From: CAZCJA01 sp964499015
Lineage (GTDB): Bacteria > Elusimicrobiota > Elusimicrobia > F11
Assembly (NCBI GenBank): GCA_964499015.1
Contig: CAZCJA010000048.1
Location: forward strand, 1 to 17,468
DNA: 17,468 nt
Direction: 5' to 3'
Part shown: piece by piece, positions 14,282 to 17,468 of the stretch
Layout of the letters: every line of letters starts with the position of its first letter
How positions within the stretch are numbered: position 1 is the stretch's first letter
Position numbers and translations under genes: made by a program
Notes under the pieces: generated by a model
What the model was told of the DNA's origin: nothing
The model's input: only the letters and a program-made list of their open reading frames with translations
The model's database searches: none

Positions 14282-14288
14282 TTCAGCC

Positions 14289-15032
14289 ATGTTCGCATCA
14301 TACCGTTTTCCCTTTGTTCTCGTTTTTCTGGCCGCGGCGGCAGTGAGTTCGCACGCTTCTCCGGTCGAGCCGACGCTGGCCGAAGCCGACGCCGCCTACG
14401 CCGAGCGCGCCAACCTTACCGCGGCGCGCATGTCCTTGGAGATGTACCAGAAAATCGCCGAGGCCAACCCGGCCAACGCCGAAGCCTATTGGAAAGCCTC
14501 GCGCGCCGCGTGGTGGGTCGGCGACCAAGCCGAAAACGCCAAAGAAAAAATGAACCTTTTTAATCTCGGTATCGATCTGGCGAAAAAAGCGATCGCCGCT
14601 GACGCCAATTCCGTCGAAGGCCATTTCTGGCTCGGCGGCAACTACGGCTCCTACGGCGAAACCAAAGGCGTGCTGAAAAGCTTGTTCCTCGTTAAGCCGA
14701 TCCGCCAAGAAATGGACGACGTGGTGCGCCTAAACCCCGCGTATGAGGGCGGAGCGGGCCAGCGCGTGCTGGGCGTGCTTGATTACAAAGTGCCCGGTTT
14801 TGCGGGCGGCAACAAAAAGCGGGCGGAACAGCGGCTTCTGCAGGCCTATTCTCTGGACCCGAAAAATCCATACACGGTTTATTACTTGGGCGAGTACTAC
14901 CACACGATGGGCAAGAAAGAAAAAGCGTCCGGCTATTTGAAGTCGCTCGAGACGCTGGACGTGGCGCCGGAAAACAAACCCGATTTAATGGTTATTCAGA
15001 AGAAAGCCGCGGCCCTGTTGGCCGACTTCTAA
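14289..15032 (+). CDS. TatT-like periplasmic TPR protein
   Basis: This 247-residue protein has a signal peptide (MFASYRFPFVLVFLAAAAV) cleaved near 'SSHASP', then an all-helical TPR array: 'SLEMYQKIAEANPANAEAYW', 'IAADANSVEGHFWLGGNYGS' and 'AYSLDPKNPYTVYYLGEYYH'. The central 'GVLKSLFLVKPIRQEMDDVV' with 'GAGQRVLGVLDYKVPGFAGG' is characteristic of the TatT family, periplasmic TPR proteins known from tripartite (TRAP/TatPT) transporters. No TRAP permease or binding protein is visible nearby. The start at 14289 is chosen for its signal peptide; upstream in-frame starts lie antisense to the small membrane protein. The GGAG at 14271-14274 is too far from the ATG to be a Shine-Dalgarno. The 3' end overlaps manA by 41 bp. 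Confidence 0.82.
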   Translation: MFASYRFPFVLVFLAAAAVSSHASPVEPTLAEADAAYAERANLTAARMSLEMYQKIAEANPANAEAYWKASRAAWWVGDQAENAKEKMNLFNLGIDLAKKAIAADANSVEGHFWLGGNYGSYGETKGVLKSLFLVKPIRQEMDDVVRLNPAYEGGAGQRVLGVLDYKVPGFAGGNKKRAEQRLLQAYSLDPKNPYTVYYLGEYYHTMGKKEKASGYLKSLETLDVAPENKPDLMVIQKKAAALLADF

Positions 15033-15939
15033 CCGCCCGCGCGTTGCCCGCGCTCGTCAGCCTCACATCCAAATCCGCCGGAATCAACACCGAATGCCCC
15101 GCTTTAATTTGTTTGGGCCCCGGTTCGAGATCAACCTTCCCCTCCAGCACCGTCAACACGCTGAATGTTTCCGCCGCGGGCAGCGACGTATTGCTGGTGA
15201 CGGCAAAAACACGCGCTTCATAATTTCCCAGCGGATCGGCAATCCGCCCGGGGTCCGCGCGCACGGCGTCGGCGGAAAAATTGATCACGTCCAATGCTTT
15301 CTGAAAATGCAATTCCCGTCCGGCGCGATTCCAATCCCAAAGACGATACGTGAGCCCGCTCGATTGTTGAATTTCAAAAAAACGCACGCCTTTCCCCACC
15401 GCGTGCACGGTGCCCGGCGGCACATGGAACGCCTCGCCCGCGCGCACTTTGATCTTGTTCAGGAACGAAAGAACCGATTGGTCCGCGGCGCGGCACGCCC
15501 GCTCAAACGCCGACGCGAATTCCTCGGCGGTTTTGAATTTGCGCCGCGCGGCGGCGCTAAAACCCAAATAAATAAATCCATCGTCCGCGGCGGCGCCGGT
15601 GCCGAGGATCAGCCAGCTTTCGGATTTGCCCGAGGATTTTTCATGACGGCGCGCGTACGCGTCGTCCGGATGGACCTGCAGGGACAGGTTATCTCGGGCG
15701 TCGATGAGCTTAACAAGCAGCCCCGCCGCTTGCGGATCGATAATCGCCGCAATAGCGATGTCTTTTCCGTTAATAATGGCCTCTCCCGGATGGTCCGGGT
15801 GAACGGAAAATTCCCAAGACTCACCGATCGGCTTACCGGCCGGCGGCAACCCTTTAATGTCGTTGATCCAGCCGCCGCCCCAAACGTTCTCCACCAGATT
15901 GGGTGACAGCAGGACGGGCGTTTCAAGTTTGGTGCTCAT
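14992..15939 (-). CDS. manA: Mannose-6-phosphate isomerase, class I
   Basis: This 315-residue, zinc-dependent cupin enzyme interconverts mannose-6-phosphate and fructose-6-phosphate, feeding GDP-mannose synthesis or mannose use. Expected zinc ligands are Gln88 and His90 in 'LSLQVHPDDAYA', Glu107 in 'GKSESWLIL' and His179 in 'VPPGTVHAVGKG'. The catalytic arginine motif 'SSGLTYRLWDWNR' is also present. The early 'LVENVWGG' and 'GESWEFSVHPD' motifs are typical, and the length matches the short bacterial form. The start at 15939 is preferred to one at 16035, since the extra residues would run through the divergent lipoprotein gene. There is no Shine-Dalgarno; a GATAAT lies 6 nt before the ATG. 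Its last 41 bp overlap the TatT-like gene. It may serve surface polysaccharide synthesis, given the O-antigen-ligase-like gene nearby. Confidence 0.92.
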   Translation of the reverse strand: MSTKLETPVLLSPNLVENVWGGGWINDIKGLPPAGKPIGESWEFSVHPDHPGEAIINGKDIAIAAIIDPQAAGLLVKLIDARDNLSLQVHPDDAYARRHEKSSGKSESWLILGTGAAADDGFIYLGFSAAARRKFKTAEEFASAFERACRAADQSVLSFLNKIKVRAGEAFHVPPGTVHAVGKGVRFFEIQQSSGLTYRLWDWNRAGRELHFQKALDVINFSADAVRADPGRIADPLGNYEARVFAVTSNTSLPAAETFSVLTVLEGKVDLEPGPKQIKAGHSVLIPADLDVRLTSAGNARAVRSRPTGPRLSSE

Positions 15940-15945
15940 CGAATG

Positions 15946-15957
15946 ATTATCTAATAT
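15946..15957. promoter_or_regulatory. Back-to-back -10 elements for manA and the TPR lipoprotein
   Basis: ATTATC|TAATAT holds GATAAT on the minus strand (15951-15946), 6 nt before the manA ATG at 15939, and TAATAT on the plus strand (15952-15957), 7 nt before the ATG at 15965. Both start codons fall at the expected +1 and neither has a Shine-Dalgarno. A partial plus-strand -35 (TTGGTG, 15929-15934) lies 17 bp upstream of TAATAT. Confidence 0.55.
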
Positions 15958-15964
15958 CGTTCCC

Positions 15965-16564
15965 ATGAATAAAATCGCTCTTATCTTTATTGCGTTCGCG
16001 GTCGCCGTTCTTGGCGGTTGTTCCAAGCGCTTCATGCCGCTTTATGAAGACGGCAAAGAAGCCTATTCCGAAGGCAATTGGATCGAAACGATCGACGACA
16101 TCAATCTTGCTTTGCCGTTTTGGCGCGAATCCGACGGACAGGAAAACAAAGCGCAGGCTTATCAGCTTCTCGGCAAGGCGTACCACAAGTTAAAGAAAAT
16201 CGACAAGGCGAGCGAAGCGTACGCCAAGGCCGTCGAACTGTCCACCAACACCTACGAATCCGCCTACGAGCTCGGGATGATTTATCTGACGTCCAAGCAA
16301 AACGCGCTGTCCATCACGGCGTTCAAAGAAGCGCTAAAGATGAAAAAGGACGATCCGTGGGCTTTGGTGGGCTTGGGCAACGCGTACTACGACGCCGGTA
16401 AATACGGCGAAGCCAGAATTGTTTATCAGCGCGTTGTCGATTCTTCGCCGGGCGTGCGCGAGTCACTGGAATATCTGCGGCTTATTGACGATAAAATGCG
16501 CCTGAAAGTGGTCCCGGTCGCCCCAAAGCCCAAGCGGTCGAACGGCCGCATCAAGAAGCGCTAG
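15965..16564 (+). CDS. TPR-repeat lipoprotein
   Basis: This 199-residue protein starts with a lipoprotein signal peptide (MNKIALIFIAFAVAVLGGC; Cys19) followed by Ser-Lys. The mature part is a TPR solenoid: 'YEDGKEAYSEGNWIETIDDI', 'AYQLLGKAYHKLKKIDKASE', 'AYELGMIYLTSKQNALSITA' and 'ALVGLGNAYYDAGKYGEARI' are consecutive repeats. It ends in a Lys/Arg/Pro-rich tail (after residue ~175). It probably acts as a protein-interaction scaffold at the inner face of the outer membrane or in the periplasm; no partner can be named. Its 3' end overlaps the O-antigen-ligase-like gene by 14 bp. Confidence 0.87.
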   Translation: MNKIALIFIAFAVAVLGGCSKRFMPLYEDGKEAYSEGNWIETIDDINLALPFWRESDGQENKAQAYQLLGKAYHKLKKIDKASEAYAKAVELSTNTYESAYELGMIYLTSKQNALSITAFKEALKMKKDDPWALVGLGNAYYDAGKYGEARIVYQRVVDSSPGVRESLEYLRLIDDKMRLKVVPVAPKPKRSNGRIKKR

Positions 16565-17468
16565 TTCCCAGCGCGTTACGCTTCAATAATTCGAATCCAT
16601 CTCTTAAACGCGAATTAAGCCGGTTTCTTTCCAATGCCATTTCCCCGTAGCGTATCGCTTCGTTATGGTTTCCCTGAGCAACAAAAAGCTGCGCCAATCC
16701 CCAGTATGGTTCCCATGCGCGCTGATCAAGTGCAATCGCTGTTTTAAAAGCGCTTTCGGCTTCTGCCCATTTTTGCTCTTTGGCATACAACTCTCCACTC
16801 ACAAAGGAGCGGCTGGCCATGAAAGGCGATACCACGAAAGGCAAAATCGCAATGACTCCGGCCGCAGCAAGCAGCTTCACCACGCGTTTCGGTCTCCAGC
16901 ACAAATCCTTCTCCGTCGGCGATACGACCATTCCCAGGAGGAACCCAAAAACCAGAAGATGGGACAGATATTCGAGGCTGACCTGCATTAGACTAAAGAC
17001 AAGAAACATGACAAGACCTATAACAAGAGGGCGCCGCGGGCCTGATAATGCAGCGCGTACCCCGCGATACAGGCTCCCCAAAAAAACCGCGACTCCGGCA
17101 GCCCCAAGCAGTCCTGTTTCAGCGACAATCTGAAAAATCGCGCTATGGGCATAAAGTGTATTTTGCCCTTGCCCGACTTTATAAGAGAGATACGCGCTGG
17201 GGAAATTGCCGATCCCAACACCCAGCCATGGATGATCCTGCCACATCCGAAAACCACTTACCCACCACAGCAACCGGCTGGTGGGGGTTTTCCGCCCCGG
17301 ATCCACGCCGCCCCACCCATAAATTAGGGCCAATTTGTACCACACAAGGCCAATCAAGACCGCCAAAATAATTCCCCCGCCAGCCAAAAAAACCCGGGGA
17401 TAGGCCGCTCGCAGTTGTCGCCATCTATCTGCGCCGTGGTACAAAAAAGCTGCGATTAGGAGACTTAC
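16551..17468 (-). CDS. O-antigen ligase/polymerase-like membrane protein with TPR tail, N-terminus cut by window edge
   Basis: The frame is open to the right edge, so the 305 residues seen are the C-terminal part; the TTG at 17444 is not taken as a start because the hydrophobic helix continues upstream of it. The Wzy_C signature is clear: 'SRLLWWVSGFRMWQDHPWLG' (Arg65 of the visible part), 'VGIGNFPSAYLSYKV', then 'YAHSAIFQIVAETGLLG' with His108. In WaaL-type enzymes a periplasmic Arg and His in this region are needed to move glycan from undecaprenyl diphosphate to an acceptor. About five membrane helices are visible. Residues ~220-290 form TPR-like repeats ('WAEAESAFKTAIALD', 'HNEAIRYGEMAL'), as in many predicted ligases outside enterobacteria. 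The acceptor may be lipid A or protein. Its stop overlaps the TPR lipoprotein by 14 bp. Confidence 0.87.
   Translation of the reverse strand, partial: VSLLIAAFLYHGADRWRQLRAAYPRVFLAGGGIILAVLIGLVWYKLALIYGWGGVDPGRKTPTSRLLWWVSGFRMWQDHPWLGVGIGNFPSAYLSYKVGQGQNTLYAHSAIFQIVAETGLLGAAGVAVFLGSLYRGVRAALSGPRRPLVIGLVMFLVFSLMQVSLEYLSHLLVFGFLLGMVVSPTEKDLCWRPKRVVKLLAAAGVIAILPFVVSPFMASRSFVSGELYAKEQKWAEAESAFKTAIALDQRAWEPYWGLAQLFVAQGNHNEAIRYGEMALERNRLNSRLRDGFELLKRNALGTSAS

Noticed and set aside
1..17468. tRNA, rRNA, CRISPR array, insertion sequence or integrase genes
   Set aside because: I looked for tRNA-like cloverleaf ends, regularly spaced repeats, transposase motifs and terminal inverted repeats and found none; nearly all bases are accounted for by protein genes.

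Overview
The window (GC in the high fifties by eye) carries 18 protein-coding genes and no RNA gene, insertion sequence, integrase or CRISPR array that I can see. Two genes run off the edges. Lipoprotein signal peptides, a Blc-type lipocalin, a TatT-like TPR protein and an O-antigen-ligase-type protein point to a diderm (Gram-negative-type) bacterium. A ydaO-class riboswitch implies that it uses cyclic di-AMP. I cannot name the phylum from sequence alone.

Layout. 1-1862 (-): a two-gene unit of an unrecognised secreted protein and a TPR-like secreted protein, abutting as TAAATG. 2036-3202 (+): an NnrS-like membrane protein. 3206-5176 (-): a KimA/YdaO-type potassium importer preceded by a c-di-AMP riboswitch (5193-5341) and its promoter. 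5411-7345 (+): a GNAT acetyltransferase, a Blc-like lipocalin and an RNase D-like 3'-5' exonuclease. 7312-11715 (-): a tight five-gene operon, in transcription order DoxX, short Gre factor, MFS transporter, GT1 glycosyltransferase and Old Yellow Enzyme reductase. 11821-12618 (+): a PDZ lipoprotein. 12619-14255 (-): a small membrane protein overlapping an MFS transporter. 14289-15032 (+): a TatT-like TPR protein. 14992-15939 (-): mannose-6-phosphate isomerase. 15965-16564 (+): a TPR lipoprotein. 16551-17468 (-): an O-antigen-ligase-like protein with a TPR tail.

Organisation. Every convergent pair has a gap of 3 bp or less or overlaps (3 bp gap, 34 bp overlap, 0, 41 bp overlap, 14 bp overlap), leaving no room for a terminator outside coding sequence. 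Six genes that begin transcription units have no Shine-Dalgarno sequence but carry a -10-like hexamer 4-7 nt before the ATG, the layout expected of leaderless mRNAs. Several other genes have ordinary Shine-Dalgarno sequences. Divergent promoters are very compact; at 15940-15964 two -10 elements lie back to back.

Function. Much of the content fits envelope and stress physiology: NnrS (nitric oxide), potassium import under c-di-AMP control, a lipocalin, and a possible electrophile/xenobiotic operon (reductase, glycosyltransferase, exporter, DoxX). No single spectacular system stands out. The best leads are the riboswitch-KimA unit, the leaderless/bidirectional promoter architecture, the five-gene operon with its unusual Gre factor, and the palindromes in front of nnrS.
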